Origin: Legionella parisiensis
GTDB taxonomy: Bacteria > Pseudomonadota > Gammaproteobacteria > Legionellales > Legionellaceae
Reading direction: 5' to 3'
Assembly: GCF_001467945.1 (NCBI RefSeq)
Contig: NZ_LNYQ01000013.1
Span: forward strand, 1,835,920-1,899,919
DNA length: 64,000 nucleotides
Position numbers and translations under genes: made by a program. Below are positions 38,538 through 48,843 of the stretch, in pieces (position 1 is the first letter of the stretch; the number at the start of each line of letters is the position of its first letter). The notes under the pieces are model-generated. The model was not told the origin of the DNA, searched no databases, and saw only the letters and a program-made list of their open reading frames with translations.

Positions 38538-39722
38538 CTATAAAGCTTCAAATATTGCAGCAGCCCCCATACCAGTACCAATACACATGGTCACCATGCC
38601 ATATCGTCCTTTAATTCTTTTTAATCCATTCAATAAAGTAACTGTTCTAATTGCACCTGTTGCTCCTAAAGGATGTCCTAAAGCAATAGCTCCCCCTAAA
38701 GGATTCACTTTGCTTCGAGGAAGACCAAGCTCTTTAATTACTGCCAAAGCTTGCGCTGCAAAGGCCTCATTAAGCTCTATCCAATCCAACTGATCTAAAG
38801 TAATACCAGCTCGTTTTAAAGCAATTGGAATTGCTTGAATAGGACCAATACCCATAATTTCAGGAGGTACCCCGGCAACAGCATAACTCAATAATCGTCC
38901 TATTGGTTTTAAATTATATTGATGTAAAGCCTTTTCACTGGCCAATAAAGCAATACCTGCACCATCACTGGTCTGGGAGCTGTTTCCTGCAGTAACCGTT
39001 CCCTTTGCAGCAAAGACTGGTTTTAATTTAGAAATCACTTCATAAGAAGTATCAGCTCGCGGTCCTTCATCATCACTTACCCATTTTTTTTTCATTATTA
39101 CCGTAGAGTTTTCTAAATCTGCTTGTCTAATGGTGATTTCTACGGGGCTGATCTCTGCTTTAAAGTCACCACGTTGCTGTGCTGCTACTGCTTTTTTATG
39201 ACTTTCAGCAGCAAACTCATCTTGTTGTTCTCGAGTAATTTCCCAGCGTTTTGCAACATTTTCAGCAGTAATACCCATACCGTATGCAATTGCGATATCT
39301 TCATTGTTGAATATAACGGGATTCGCCGTGTATTTATTTCCCCCTAAAGGGACCATAGACATACTTTCAACACCACCAGCAAGAGCCAAATGCATGTCAC
39401 CACTACGTATGGATTCTGCTACAGTAGCAATACTTTGCACTCCAGAAGAGCAAAAACGATTGATTGTCATTGCAGGGACAGATTGAGGTAAGTCGGCAAG
39501 TAATGATGCAATACGTGCTACATTCATGCCTTGCTCTGCCTCAGGCATAGCACAACCTATTACAACGTCTCCGATTTCCTGATGATCTACTGACGGATTA
39601 CGTACCATTAAATTTCTGATCACATGAGCCAATAAATCATCAGGTAAAGTATTCTTAAATATACCTCGCGGTGCTTTACCTACTGGGGTGCGTAACGCGT
39701 CAACTACATATACATTCGTCAT
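38538..39722 (-). CDS. fadA: acetyl-CoA C-acyltransferase (3-ketoacyl-CoA thiolase)
   Basis: Last step of fatty-acid beta-oxidation: splits 3-ketoacyl-CoA into acetyl-CoA and a shortened acyl-CoA. 394 residues from the ATG at 39722, chosen since GGGAGA lies about eight bases before it; a TTG six bases earlier is too close to that site. Nucleophile C91 in [25 protein letters not shown], and second cysteine in [10 protein letters not shown]. It follows the multifunctional gene by 13 bases. Confidence 0.95.
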   Translation of the reverse strand: MTNVYVVDALRTPVGKAPRGIFKNTLPDDLLAHVIRNLMVRNPSVDHQEIGDVVIGCAMPEAEQGMNVARIASLLADLPQSVPAMTINRFCSSGVQSIATVAESIRSGDMHLALAGGVESMSMVPLGGNKYTANPVIFNNEDIAIAYGMGITAENVAKRWEITREQQDEFAAESHKKAVAAQQRGDFKAEISPVEITIRQADLENSTVIMKKKWVSDDEGPRADTSYEVISKLKPVFAAKGTVTAGNSSQTSDGAGIALLASEKALHQYNLKPIGRLLSYAVAGVPPEIMGIGPIQAIPIALKRAGITLDQLDWIELNEAFAAQALAVIKELGLPRSKVNPLGGAIALGHPLGATGAIRTVTLLNGLKRIKGRYGMVTMCIGTGMGAAAIFEAL

Positions 39723-39735
39723 GTTCAAATCTCCC

Positions 39736-42102
39736 TTAGTTGCGTAACGGCTTGCCAGTTTCTAGTAAATGACTAATCCGTGCTTGAGTTAATTGTGTTC
39801 CAGCAAGAGTTATAAAAGCCTCTCGCTCTAACTTAAGCATCCAGTTCTCATCAACAAATGTGTTTTGATTGAGATTGCCACCACAAAGCACTGACGCTAA
39901 CTCCGTAGCAATGAAATAATCATGCTGAGAAATAAATCCACCCTCTAACCAGTTTACCAATCCTGCTTGTAGTCGTGCTTTACCTTCAATTCCAGCAATT
40001 TGAAACTGTTTCTTTAAAGGAGGTAGATAATTTTCCATATGCATGGAATTTACCTTAGCCAATGCAACATAGAGTACTTCATCAGCATTCATGACATAAC
40101 TGTCCGTATTTCGCAAATAGCCCATCTGCATTGCATCTGCAGCTGAACCTGCAACTTGCGCCGTGGCAATCTGTTGATAGTAACTCTGAAGGAATGCCAT
40201 CAAATCCCCTTTGGGAGCCAGATGCGCAGCACGCATGGCCATCTCTTTGCATCCACCACCAGCAGGTATAACTCCGACACCAAACTCAACCAGGCCGGGA
40301 TAAGCTTCAAAGGCAGCAACCACAGCATCACAATGCATCATTAATTCACAACCGCCGCCAAGAGCACGTCCTCTCAATGCTGCAACTGTTGGAACAGGAC
40401 TGTATTTCAAACGTAAAGCCACACGTTGAAATTGTGCAATCATAGTCTCCAAAGCTTGCATTTTGTTGTCCTTAATTAAATTAAGAACACCACGCAAGTC
40501 CGCACCTGAACAAAAATTAGTCGCATCGTGTTGATAAATAATTAACCCGCGACATTGTTTTTCTGCGGTTTCCACCGCGGCCTCCAATCCATCAAGAACT
40601 GCTTGTCCTACAGTATTGGCTTTACTTTTAAAATTCACTACAGCCACATCATCTTGTAAATGCCATAAACGTACACCTTCATTTTCATAAATCACTGGTG
40701 TAGGATGTGCTGATTCTTTAATAACCCGGTCAGTAAAGAATTGACGTTTGTACACAGGTAATTGGCTTCGCGATTGATAATCATTTTTCTGTGGAGAATA
40801 TGCACCACGTTCAGTATAAAAGGCATCGATTTCCAAAAGCCATCCCGGCAATTGCGCCGTACTAAGGGATGATTTTTCCTTTATTGCCTGATTTATATAC
40901 TGGGTCATTTTTTCCAGGTCTGCTAATTGCCATGTTTCAAAAGGTCCTTGCATCCATCCGAAGCCCCAGCGAATCGCCAAATCAACATCTCGAACATTAT
41001 CTGCAATTGACTCAAGATGATACGCACAATAATGGAATAAATCTCTGAAGCATGCAGCCAAGAATTGTGCTTGCTTGTTATTGGAAATAATTAGGCTTTG
41101 CATGCGTGCTGCCGGATCAGGATTACCCATAATCGATTTTAACTCATCACTTACAACGGGTTGTGCCGGGCGATAACTTGCGGTTCCAACATCATAAACC
41201 TCAATAATTTTGCCATTTTTTCTATAGATACCTTGGCCTGATTTTTGCCCTAAATGTCCATCTTTAATGAGGTTAAGGAGCCATTCGGGCAGCACAAAAG
41301 TATGATGCCATGGATCATCTTGTAACTGTTGTTGCATTGTGTGGATTACATGTTGCATGGTATCCAGACCGACAACATCCATAGTACGAAACGTAGCGGA
41401 TTTCGGTCTACCCAACAAAGGACCTGTCAATGCATCAACTTCATCCAATCCCATGTCCATAGCAAAAGCATGATGCAAGGTTGTTAAGAGAGAAAATACG
41501 CCTATGCGATTGCCTATAAAATTAGGTGTATCTTTGGCACGTACCACTCCTTTACCTAGATAACGGGTTAACCATGCCTCCAGGTTATCCACTAACTCTC
41601 TATCCGTAGTTTCAGCAGGAATAAGTTCTGCAAGATGCATATACCGAGGAGGATTAAAAAAGTGAACGCCACAAAAGTTTTTTCTATGTGCTTTTGGTAA
41701 AACAGAACATAAAGAATTAATACTCAAACCCGAGGTATTACTCACTAAAATTGAGTGTTCTGCTAAAAATGGAGAAATCCGCTTGTATAAATCTTCTTTC
41801 CAGTCCAAACGCTCAGCTATTGCTTCAATAATTAAATCGCATGAAGTTAAATCAGCCAGATCCCGTTCATAATTTCGTGCTTGCAACAGTCTTGCGGTTT
41901 GGGCAGTAGCAAGTGGAGCGGGTTTTAACTTTCCTAAATTAGCTATTGACTTATCAATCAGTGCATTCGCATCTCCTTCTTTAGATGCCAAATCATAGAG
42001 TAACGTTTCTATACCTGCGTTAACACAGTGCGCTGCAATCTGCGCACCCATAACACCAGCACCCAGAACTGCGACTTTTTTTATAAAAAAAGGTCCCTGC
42101 AT
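39736..42102 (-). CDS. fadN: 3-hydroxyacyl-CoA dehydrogenase / enoyl-CoA hydratase (FadN-type fusion)
   Basis: Two beta-oxidation steps in one chain of 788 residues. Domain order is dehydrogenase first (KKVAVLGAGVMGAQIAAHCV at 8-27, NAD site; HFFNPPRYMHLAELIP) and hydratase/isomerase last (VAALRGRALGGGCELMMHCD near 570; VEFGVGVIPAGGG). E. coli FadB has the reverse order, so this matches the FadN type known from Bacillus, which is also paired with FadA. GAGGAAAA precedes the ATG. Confidence 0.93.
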   Translation of the reverse strand: MQGPFFIKKVAVLGAGVMGAQIAAHCVNAGIETLLYDLASKEGDANALIDKSIANLGKLKPAPLATAQTARLLQARNYERDLADLTSCDLIIEAIAERLDWKEDLYKRISPFLAEHSILVSNTSGLSINSLCSVLPKAHRKNFCGVHFFNPPRYMHLAELIPAETTDRELVDNLEAWLTRYLGKGVVRAKDTPNFIGNRIGVFSLLTTLHHAFAMDMGLDEVDALTGPLLGRPKSATFRTMDVVGLDTMQHVIHTMQQQLQDDPWHHTFVLPEWLLNLIKDGHLGQKSGQGIYRKNGKIIEVYDVGTASYRPAQPVVSDELKSIMGNPDPAARMQSLIISNNKQAQFLAACFRDLFHYCAYHLESIADNVRDVDLAIRWGFGWMQGPFETWQLADLEKMTQYINQAIKEKSSLSTAQLPGWLLEIDAFYTERGAYSPQKNDYQSRSQLPVYKRQFFTDRVIKESAHPTPVIYENEGVRLWHLQDDVAVVNFKSKANTVGQAVLDGLEAAVETAEKQCRGLIIYQHDATNFCSGADLRGVLNLIKDNKMQALETMIAQFQRVALRLKYSPVPTVAALRGRALGGGCELMMHCDAVVAAFEAYPGLVEFGVGVIPAGGGCKEMAMRAAHLAPKGDLMAFLQSYYQQIATAQVAGSAADAMQMGYLRNTDSYVMNADEVLYVALAKVNSMHMENYLPPLKKQFQIAGIEGKARLQAGLVNWLEGGFISQHDYFIATELASVLCGGNLNQNTFVDENWMLKLEREAFITLAGTQLTQARISHLLETGKPLRN

Positions 42103-42126
42103 TCTTTTTTCCTCGTTAATTACAAT

Positions 42127-42206
42127 GTAGCCTGGGTGAAGCGAAGCGAAACCCGGGTAATTTATGTCCTATGAACCTGAGTTACGCTTCGCTTCACCCA
42201 GGCTAC
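42127..42206. repeat. perfect 22-bp palindromic intergenic repeat
   Basis: Arms at 42127-42148 (begins GTAGCCTGGGTGAAGCGAAG) and 42185-42206 (ends CTTCACCCAGGCTAC) are exact reverse complements. The 36-base centre includes ACCCGGGT. It is the best copy of a family found at several gene ends in the window, and would fold into a very stable hairpin between the ALDH and fadN genes. Confidence 0.9.
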
Positions 42207-42220
42207 AACAATTGACTAAA

Positions 42221-43741
42221 TCAAGACAAGTCAAAACGAATACCTTGAGCCAAAGGTAACTCATTTCCCCAATTTATCGTATTGGTTTGTCGACGCATGT
42301 ATGCTTTCCAAGAATCAGAGCCCGATTCACGCCCACCACCGGTTTCTTTTTCCCCACCAAATGCACCGCCAATTTCAGCACCTGAAGTACCTATATTAAT
42401 ATTGGCTATTCCACAATCGCTGCCCCAGGCACTTAAAAAATGTTCTGCATTTTTCAGGCTTTGCGTGAACATAGCAGAAGACAATCCTTGGGGTACATGA
42501 TTTTGTAAGGCGATGGCCTCATCGATTGTCTGAAACGGCATTACGTACAGAATTGGTGCAAATGTTTCTTCTTGCACAATTTCCCAATGATTTTTTACAT
42601 TGCATACCAATGTAGGTTGGACAAAAAAACCAGAACCTTGTACAGGTTCGCCACCAAAAATAATCCGACCGCCTGCTTCCTTAATTCGAGCTATTGCCTG
42701 ATTAAATTGATAAACGGCTTGTTCATCAATAAGAGGCCCCATTAAATTTTTCTTATCTAAAGGATCACCAATTGTTATTTGTTCATAGGCAAAACGTAAA
42801 CGCTCTACAACATAATCATATTTAGAATGATGAACAAATAGGCGTCGTGTAGAAGTACATCGTTGACCTGCAGTACCTACTGCTCCAAAAACAATGGCAG
42901 GGATTGCTAAATGCAGGTCAGCTGATTCATCAAGAATAATTGCATTATTACCGCCTAACTCTAGTATTGTTTTACCTAATCGAGCTGCAACTTTTTCGGC
43001 AACCTGTTTCCCTACAGCTGTTGAGCCAGTAAATGAAATAAGGGGTATACGCTTATCATTAACCATTTCCTCAACCACATCGTGACTTTCGGGAATAATT
43101 AAACTGAATATTTCCGGACAACCATTAGCTCTTAACACATCATTGCAAATATGCTGAACTGCAACAGCACATAAAGGTGTCTTTGCTGAAGGTTTCCACA
43201 AAGTCACATTACCACAGATAGCAGCCAGAAAAGCATTCCAAGACCAAACAGCAACGGGAAAGTTAAAAGCCGAAATAACACCAACAATACCATATGGATG
43301 CCACTGCTCATACATTCTGTGTTGAGGGCGTTCCGAGTGCATGGAATTACCATATAACATTCGTGACTGACCTACCGCAAAATCGGCTATATCAATCATC
43401 TCCTGAACTTCTCCATCCCCTTCCTGCTTCGATTTTCCCATTTCAAGAGAAACCAAACTTCCCAAAGCATCTTTATGTTCCCGCAATGCTTGTCCAATTT
43501 GCCTGATGATTTCTCCCCTTTTGGGAGCAGGAACTTTTTTCCACTCGTGCGCAGCATATTGCGCACGAGTCATTACCTCTTCATAATCGCGCATAGTGCA
43601 TGTTGCTATTTCCGCAAGCTTCTCACCATTTGCAGGGTTATAAGAAATTAATTGATGCTCATGAACCCCGCTTTGCCAACCTTGACCACTAAAGGCGCCC
43701 GGATTAACTGCGTGAATTTTTAAGCGTTTTAATATGTCCAT
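42221..43741 (-). CDS. aldehyde dehydrogenase, alpha-aminoadipate-semialdehyde type (ALDH7-like)
   Basis: NAD-dependent enzyme expected to oxidise aminoadipate semialdehyde to alpha-aminoadipate in lysine breakdown. 506 residues from the ATG at 43741, which has GGAGG six bases upstream. Active residues: E261 in ILELGGNNA and C295 in [13 protein letters not shown] fold [44 protein letters not shown] near the C-terminus is given here in parts: the segment from [13 protein letters not shown] onward is typical of the antiquitin (ALDH7A1) family. It follows the saccharopine-dehydrogenase-like gene on the same strand. Confidence 0.88.
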   Translation of the reverse strand: MDILKRLKIHAVNPGAFSGQGWQSGVHEHQLISYNPANGEKLAEIATCTMRDYEEVMTRAQYAAHEWKKVPAPKRGEIIRQIGQALREHKDALGSLVSLEMGKSKQEGDGEVQEMIDIADFAVGQSRMLYGNSMHSERPQHRMYEQWHPYGIVGVISAFNFPVAVWSWNAFLAAICGNVTLWKPSAKTPLCAVAVQHICNDVLRANGCPEIFSLIIPESHDVVEEMVNDKRIPLISFTGSTAVGKQVAEKVAARLGKTILELGGNNAIILDESADLHLAIPAIVFGAVGTAGQRCTSTRRLFVHHSKYDYVVERLRFAYEQITIGDPLDKKNLMGPLIDEQAVYQFNQAIARIKEAGGRIIFGGEPVQGSGFFVQPTLVCNVKNHWEIVQEETFAPILYVMPFQTIDEAIALQNHVPQGLSSAMFTQSLKNAEHFLSAWGSDCGIANINIGTSGAEIGGAFGGEKETGGGRESGSDSWKAYMRRQTNTINWGNELPLAQGIRFDLS

Positions 43742-43758
43742 TAAGTGCCTCCATAGTA

Positions 43759-43782
43759 CCCGGATTAACAAAAATATCCGGG
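43759..43782 (-). repeat. CCCGGAT/ATCCGGG hairpin between two lysine-pathway genes
   Basis: Perfect 7-bp inverted repeat with a 10-base A-rich loop in the 65-bp gap, just upstream of the ALDH ribosome site. It could moderate read-through or protect the mRNA end of the upstream gene. Confidence 0.5.
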
Positions 43783-43806
43783 AACAGTAACCATGATATT
43801 TCTAGA

Positions 43807-44895
43807 TTAAGCGTAATAGCGACCAAATCGATTTTCCAGCACCGAAGACAATTGGAATTTTTCTTGTAAAATCAATCCCTTATATTCATTTTCTTGCCCA
43901 AGTACTAAATCAACTACTGCACAAACACCAGAAGCCGTACTAATTTGAATTGCTGACCACTCCAAACCACAAATTTCCGCAGGGTAAATCTTTTTCACAT
44001 AATTTTTTTCAGTCAACTCGCCCTGTTTTATACCTTCCACAGAAACATACACAATCACAAGATCTTGATAAGTTTTGGGAATAGCATTTTCTAAAATGCG
44101 TTTTAACGTAGGTCTATCTTGATTTAATCGCAAGTCGTTCATTAATAAACGCATCTTTGAACAATGGCCAGGATAACGCATGGTCTTATAATTCATGGTT
44201 TGCACTTTACCCGCATGCAATTCAGCCAAACTTCCCAATCCACCTGATGTGTTAAATGCTTCATATTCACAACCATCGATTTGAATAGTTTCCAATCCTT
44301 CTAAAGGTGCTAAAGTTACCGATTTTCCATATTTAATTCCATAACAAGGGTTACCGTACTCATTAATTACTCCATCAGTTGACCAAGTTAATGAATATTG
44401 CAGTGCATTATTTGCATTTTGAGGAAGCGCTCCGACACGTAATTTAACATGATGACACTCTTCAAACTCATGCATCAAACTATTTGCAGCGATGCTGATA
44501 AATCCGGGAGCTAACCCGCATTGAGGAACGAATGCAGTTTCTGCATCAAGAGCAATTGCTTTCACTGCTTCAGTCACTGCGGTATCTTCGGTGAGATCAA
44601 AATAATGTGCTTTAGCAGCTTTTGCAGCTTCAGCAACATAAGTATTAAGAAAATATGGAAGGCTTGACATAACAGCCACAATACCATTTTTTTCCATATA
44701 AGCCTGGGTTGACTGCTGATCTCGAACATCTAAGGCTACTGTTTTAATTTTGGGTACTGCGTCCAACAGCCTTTTTACATCTGATCCATTAAAATCAATA
44801 TCAACCAGATGAACCTGATAAGAACCGCTTTCTGATAATAAACAAGCGATTAGGCTACCAATTTTCCCTGCACCAGTAATCATTACATTATACAT
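43807..44895 (-). CDS. saccharopine dehydrogenase-family oxidoreductase (possibly lysine 6-dehydrogenase)
   Basis: 362 residues. Rossmann start MITGAGKIGSLIACLLSESG with the acidic residue of VHLVDIDFN. The body (SSLPYFLNTYVAEAAKAA, YFDLTEDTAV, PQCGLAPGFISI, YSLTWSTDGVINEY) is typical of the LYS9/Sacchrp_dh family. The same family includes lysine 6-dehydrogenase, which makes aminoadipate semialdehyde straight from lysine. No lysine-ketoglutarate reductase is next to it, so either role is possible. Together with the downstream ALDH it forms a short lysine catabolic operon. Confidence 0.85.
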   Translation of the reverse strand: MYNVMITGAGKIGSLIACLLSESGSYQVHLVDIDFNGSDVKRLLDAVPKIKTVALDVRDQQSTQAYMEKNGIVAVMSSLPYFLNTYVAEAAKAAKAHYFDLTEDTAVTEAVKAIALDAETAFVPQCGLAPGFISIAANSLMHEFEECHHVKLRVGALPQNANNALQYSLTWSTDGVINEYGNPCYGIKYGKSVTLAPLEGLETIQIDGCEYEAFNTSGGLGSLAELHAGKVQTMNYKTMRYPGHCSKMRLLMNDLRLNQDRPTLKRILENAIPKTYQDLVIVYVSVEGIKQGELTEKNYVKKIYPAEICGLEWSAIQISTASGVCAVVDLVLGQENEYKGLILQEKFQLSSVLENRFGRYYA

Positions 44896-45078
44896 TTATC
44901 CCTCTCCCATTATAAAACGCAATCATCCTACACAAAATATTAAGAATTGGATAGTATCCTCTAAACTATGTGCAGAACAAAATAACAATTTTAAAATTGA
45001 GCTATTTCACTTTTTAATACGTAATATTGAAGAAGGACATATTTTAAAAAATTCTTGAATTGATAAAGGGAGTTGATC

Positions 45079-46872
45079 ATGAAGAAATCCAAAAAGCCCC
45101 CCAAAAAAACAACTGAAAATACTCAGGCCCCCTTAGTGACCGAATCAGAAAAATACGATTATGAGGGGCTAAGTATTGATAGATTATTCCACGCTTTAAG
45201 CAGCCAACTGTGTAACTGGCTATCCCCTGGGACACTTATGATGTCTTTTACAGATTGGCTCATATATTTAATTTTTTCGCCTGCAAAGCGAATTGACTTA
45301 AATAAAAATGCACTCAAAAAACTAGGGCATTTATTGTTATACATACAACAACAAAGCCAGGATAAATGTGAACCCTGTATTGAAGTACGTCAAACAGATC
45401 ACCGCTTTAAAAATGAATTATGGTCTGAGTTTCCATTCAATATGTACTCACAATCCTTTTTATTAGCAGAGGAATGGTGGGAGAATGCTACAACACATCT
45501 TCGTGGCGTTTCCAAGCATCATGAAAAGATAGTTAATTTTGTAACACGTCAAATTTTGGATGTTTTTGCTCCATCCAATTTCCCAGGGATGAATCCTGAA
45601 GTAATTACTACCGCAATGAATGAAGGTGGCATGAATTTTATCAAAGGATGGAATAATTTTGTTAATGACATCATCCGAAAATTGAACAACAAACCACCAG
45701 CGGGAAGTGAACAATATAAAGTAGGAAAGAATGTAGCAGTAACATCAGGAAAGGTTATTTATAGAAATAATTTAATTGAACTTATCCAATATGAGCCAAC
45801 AACATCAACAGTACATCCAGAGCCAATTTTAATCATTCCTGCTTGGATCATGAAATATTATATTCTTGATCTCTCACCTAACAACTCCATGGTTAAATTC
45901 TTGGTAGATAAGGGGCACACTGTTTTTATGATTTCCTGGAAAAATCCAACATCTGAAGATAGAGACTTAGACTTTTCTGATTATGCAATACAAGGTGTAA
46001 TGGATTCATTAAAAACAATAAATCAAATTATCCCCAAAGAAAAAATCCATGCAGTAGGATATTGTATCGGTGGAACTTTATTAACCATTGTTGCTGCGAA
46101 AATGGCCGCTGATAATGATGATCGATTAAAAACAATTACTTTGTTTGCCGCGCAAACCGATTTTCAGGATGCAGGGGAGTTGCAGTTGTTTATTGACGAA
46201 AACCAACTTACCTATATTGAAGATATCATGTGGGAAAAGGGCTATTTAGAAGGTTCGCAAATGGCTGGCGCGTTCAATATGTTACGCTCTATCGATCTCA
46301 TTTGGTCTCGGATGGTTTATGATTATTTATTGGGTAAGCGACAGGAGGTTAGTGATTTAATGGCTTGGAATTACGATACCACACGCATGCCCTATAAAAT
46401 GCATAGTAAGTATTTACGTAGTTTGTTCTTAAATAATGATTTAGTTGAAGGACGATTTAAAATTGATGATGAAAACATTAATCTTGCCGATATCAATATA
46501 CCTATTTTTGCAGTAAGTACTATAAAAGATCACATAGCACCTTGGAAATCAGTGTATAAAATTCATTACTTTACTGATAGCGATATTACCTTCATATTGA
46601 CCAATGCAGGACACAACACAGGGATTGTTAATGAACCAGGTGAATCAAGACAAAGTTATCAAATGCTGACTCATAAAGAGAATGATAAACATTTAGCCCC
46701 TGATATTTGGTTGGAAAGAGCCCCTTATTTCAAAGATTCATGGTGGCCAGCATGGGAAAAATGGCTTGCAGATTACTCTGGCACGAAAAAAAAACCACCC
46801 GAACTAGGAAACCCTGAAAAGGAAATAAGACCAATTTGTGATGCACCAGGAACTTATGTTCTGAAAAAATAA
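45079..46872 (+). CDS. phaC: poly(3-hydroxyalkanoate) synthase, class I
   Basis: Polymerises 3-hydroxyacyl-CoA into PHA storage granules. 597 residues from the ATG at 45079, with AGGGAG six bases upstream; a TTG two codons earlier is less likely. Lipase-box cysteine C329 in VGYCIGGTL; later D in KDHIAPW and H in NAGHNTGIVN complete the triad; NPTSEDRDLDFSDY is the typical lid region. Legionella stores PHB, consistent with this gene. It is transcribed alone. Confidence 0.95.
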   Translation: MKKSKKPPKKTTENTQAPLVTESEKYDYEGLSIDRLFHALSSQLCNWLSPGTLMMSFTDWLIYLIFSPAKRIDLNKNALKKLGHLLLYIQQQSQDKCEPCIEVRQTDHRFKNELWSEFPFNMYSQSFLLAEEWWENATTHLRGVSKHHEKIVNFVTRQILDVFAPSNFPGMNPEVITTAMNEGGMNFIKGWNNFVNDIIRKLNNKPPAGSEQYKVGKNVAVTSGKVIYRNNLIELIQYEPTTSTVHPEPILIIPAWIMKYYILDLSPNNSMVKFLVDKGHTVFMISWKNPTSEDRDLDFSDYAIQGVMDSLKTINQIIPKEKIHAVGYCIGGTLLTIVAAKMAADNDDRLKTITLFAAQTDFQDAGELQLFIDENQLTYIEDIMWEKGYLEGSQMAGAFNMLRSIDLIWSRMVYDYLLGKRQEVSDLMAWNYDTTRMPYKMHSKYLRSLFLNNDLVEGRFKIDDENINLADINIPIFAVSTIKDHIAPWKSVYKIHYFTDSDITFILTNAGHNTGIVNEPGESRQSYQMLTHKENDKHLAPDIWLERAPYFKDSWWPAWEKWLADYSGTKKKPPELGNPEKEIRPICDAPGTYVLKK

Positions 46873-46896
46873 TATCCGCCCCGGCCTCAAACTTGA

Positions 46897-47040
46897 GCCC
46901 GCAGGCAAAGATACTGGATGCAGACAGAGGTGACCCATTACAATCGCCTCTATCATGATATAAAATCAAAAAGCTTACATTCCACGCTGTATGCGCAAAA
47001 TCCAGCCCAATCTATATTCGCGTTCGACTGGATACCGTGA
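46897..47040 (+). pseudogene. fragment of a transposase, IS3-like (relic)
   Basis: About 47 codons open from just after a TGA read ...VTHYNRLYHDIKSK then SLHSTLYAQNPAQS. The LHSTL-Y-x-x-P pattern is what the C-terminus of IS3-family OrfB transposases looks like. No start, no other part of a transposase and no terminal repeats were seen. A further coding-looking scrap (ARQVSEEWLYVQKLDVFL) follows in another frame to about 47150. The rest of 46873-47242 holds no gene. Confidence 0.45.
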
Positions 47041-47242
47041 ATAAAGCACGGCAAGTATCTGAAGAATGGCTGTATGTTCAGAAATTAGATGTATTCCTAG
47101 TACAGAAGAAACAAATATTAGTTGATTACCTTAACCTGCATTTCACCTAAATTAGGGCATATCATCTATAAAAAGTTTTACTAATTCTTGACCTGGATAA
47201 AGGACTCAATTATCTTATCGTTTTATAATTTTCTAACAACTC

Positions 47243-48778
47243 ATGAAGCCAACCGCTTTAGCCAATTCTATTCCCTTGAATTCATCAATTGGTCTTGGCT
47301 ATGTTAAATACTTTTTTGTATTTATAGCAGGCCTTCTGGCGCCTTTTGGTTTTGCCCCTTTCCATATACCAGGATTAGCACTATTAAGTTTGGCTTTTCT
47401 CTATTCATGTCTACAGAATTGCTCTGCAAAACAAAGTTTTTCACTTGGTTTTTTTTATGGGATAGGGTATTTCGGTTTTGGAATTTCCTGGGTTATAGTC
47501 AGTATTCATGACTATGGCCAACTCAATTATTTCCTTGCGGGCTTAGTTACATTAATATTCATTATGTATCTCGCTGTCTTCCCTGCCCTTGTTGCATGTC
47601 TGTATAAATTGCTTGAGTTCAAAAATCGAAAACTGGTGTCATTAACTCTATTTTGTGTCTTATGGTGCTTGAGTGAATACTGTCGTGCTAATTTATTTAG
47701 CGGTTTCCCCTGGTTATTAATAGGCACCATCCTCATTGATACCCCGATTAAATACATCGCTCCCCTTTTAGGAATTTACGGACTCAGCTTTGTATGTGCT
47801 TTAATTTCTACATTACTGACTTTAGCTGTGTCACAAAATTCCCCAAAACGCTACCACTATTTGATCATAATTGTGCTCATTATTATTAGCCCCATACTTT
47901 GCAAAAATATTTCATGGTCCCAAATCAAAAAAGAACCTATCAGTGTTGGTGCTATTCAGGCTAATTTATCCATGCGCGATAAATGGGATGAAACCTTATT
48001 TTGGAATTTATTAAAATACTATGAAGATGCAATTAATAAACTCTTAGGTAAACAATTAATTATTTTACCAGAATCAGCCATACCACTACCTGCAAGTTAT
48101 TTGGATAAATACTTATTAAAACTGAACAAAAAAGCCCTGAAAGCGAATAGCGCTCTCATGTTGGGCATTTTACAACCTACAGATGACAGTGAAACAAATT
48201 ATTACAACTCGGTCATTACGCTTGGGCAGGCAAAGGGGAAAAAACTCAAACGCCATCTGGTTCCTTTTGGTGAGTATATTCCCAAACCTCTGGTTGCTAT
48301 AAATCGTTGGTTTAATTTACCCGAACCCAATTTATTACCAGGAAAAAGAAAACAATCTTTAATTCGCATCGAAAACCATCCTATAGCAAGTCTCATTTGT
48401 TATGAGATTGCTTACCCCAATATTTTACGTGATCAAATGCCTAAAGCCCAATGGATTGTCTCAATTAGTGATAATGGTTGGTTTGGACACTCATTAGCAA
48501 GTTACCAACAATTACAGATGGCTCAAATCCTCTCCCTACTTACCGGACGATATCAAGTAGTAGTCAATAATGATGGTTTATCATCAGTAATTGACGCAAG
48601 TGGGGATATAGTAGAAAGTCTTCCTCCATTTAGTTCCGGCCTCCTGCAAAGCAGTATATTTCCTGCCGAAGGTCTAACCCCATGGATTATTTGGAATGAG
48701 TATCCCGTGCTCATATTTTGCTCTATTTTTCTTATTCTTATACTTTTTATTCAACTTCGTCGCTTATTCCAGCAATAA
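47243..48778 (+). CDS. lnt: apolipoprotein N-acyltransferase
   Basis: Inner-membrane enzyme adding the third acyl chain to lipoproteins. 511 residues. Six or so membrane helices in the first 220 residues and one at the C-terminal end; the periplasmic nitrilase domain carries the triad E277 (LPESAIP), K336 (KRHLVPFGEYIP) and C386 (LICYEIAYP). The start has no clear ribosome site. Confidence 0.95.
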   Translation: MKPTALANSIPLNSSIGLGYVKYFFVFIAGLLAPFGFAPFHIPGLALLSLAFLYSCLQNCSAKQSFSLGFFYGIGYFGFGISWVIVSIHDYGQLNYFLAGLVTLIFIMYLAVFPALVACLYKLLEFKNRKLVSLTLFCVLWCLSEYCRANLFSGFPWLLIGTILIDTPIKYIAPLLGIYGLSFVCALISTLLTLAVSQNSPKRYHYLIIIVLIIISPILCKNISWSQIKKEPISVGAIQANLSMRDKWDETLFWNLLKYYEDAINKLLGKQLIILPESAIPLPASYLDKYLLKLNKKALKANSALMLGILQPTDDSETNYYNSVITLGQAKGKKLKRHLVPFGEYIPKPLVAINRWFNLPEPNLLPGKRKQSLIRIENHPIASLICYEIAYPNILRDQMPKAQWIVSISDNGWFGHSLASYQQLQMAQILSLLTGRYQVVVNNDGLSSVIDASGDIVESLPPFSSGLLQSSIFPAEGLTPWIIWNEYPVLIFCSIFLILILFIQLRRLFQQ

Positions 48779-48843
48779 TCTATTGCTGGCGGACACAAGA
48801 GGAGTTATCCTTAGCGATTTAGAGTCACTTAAAAAATCGGACT

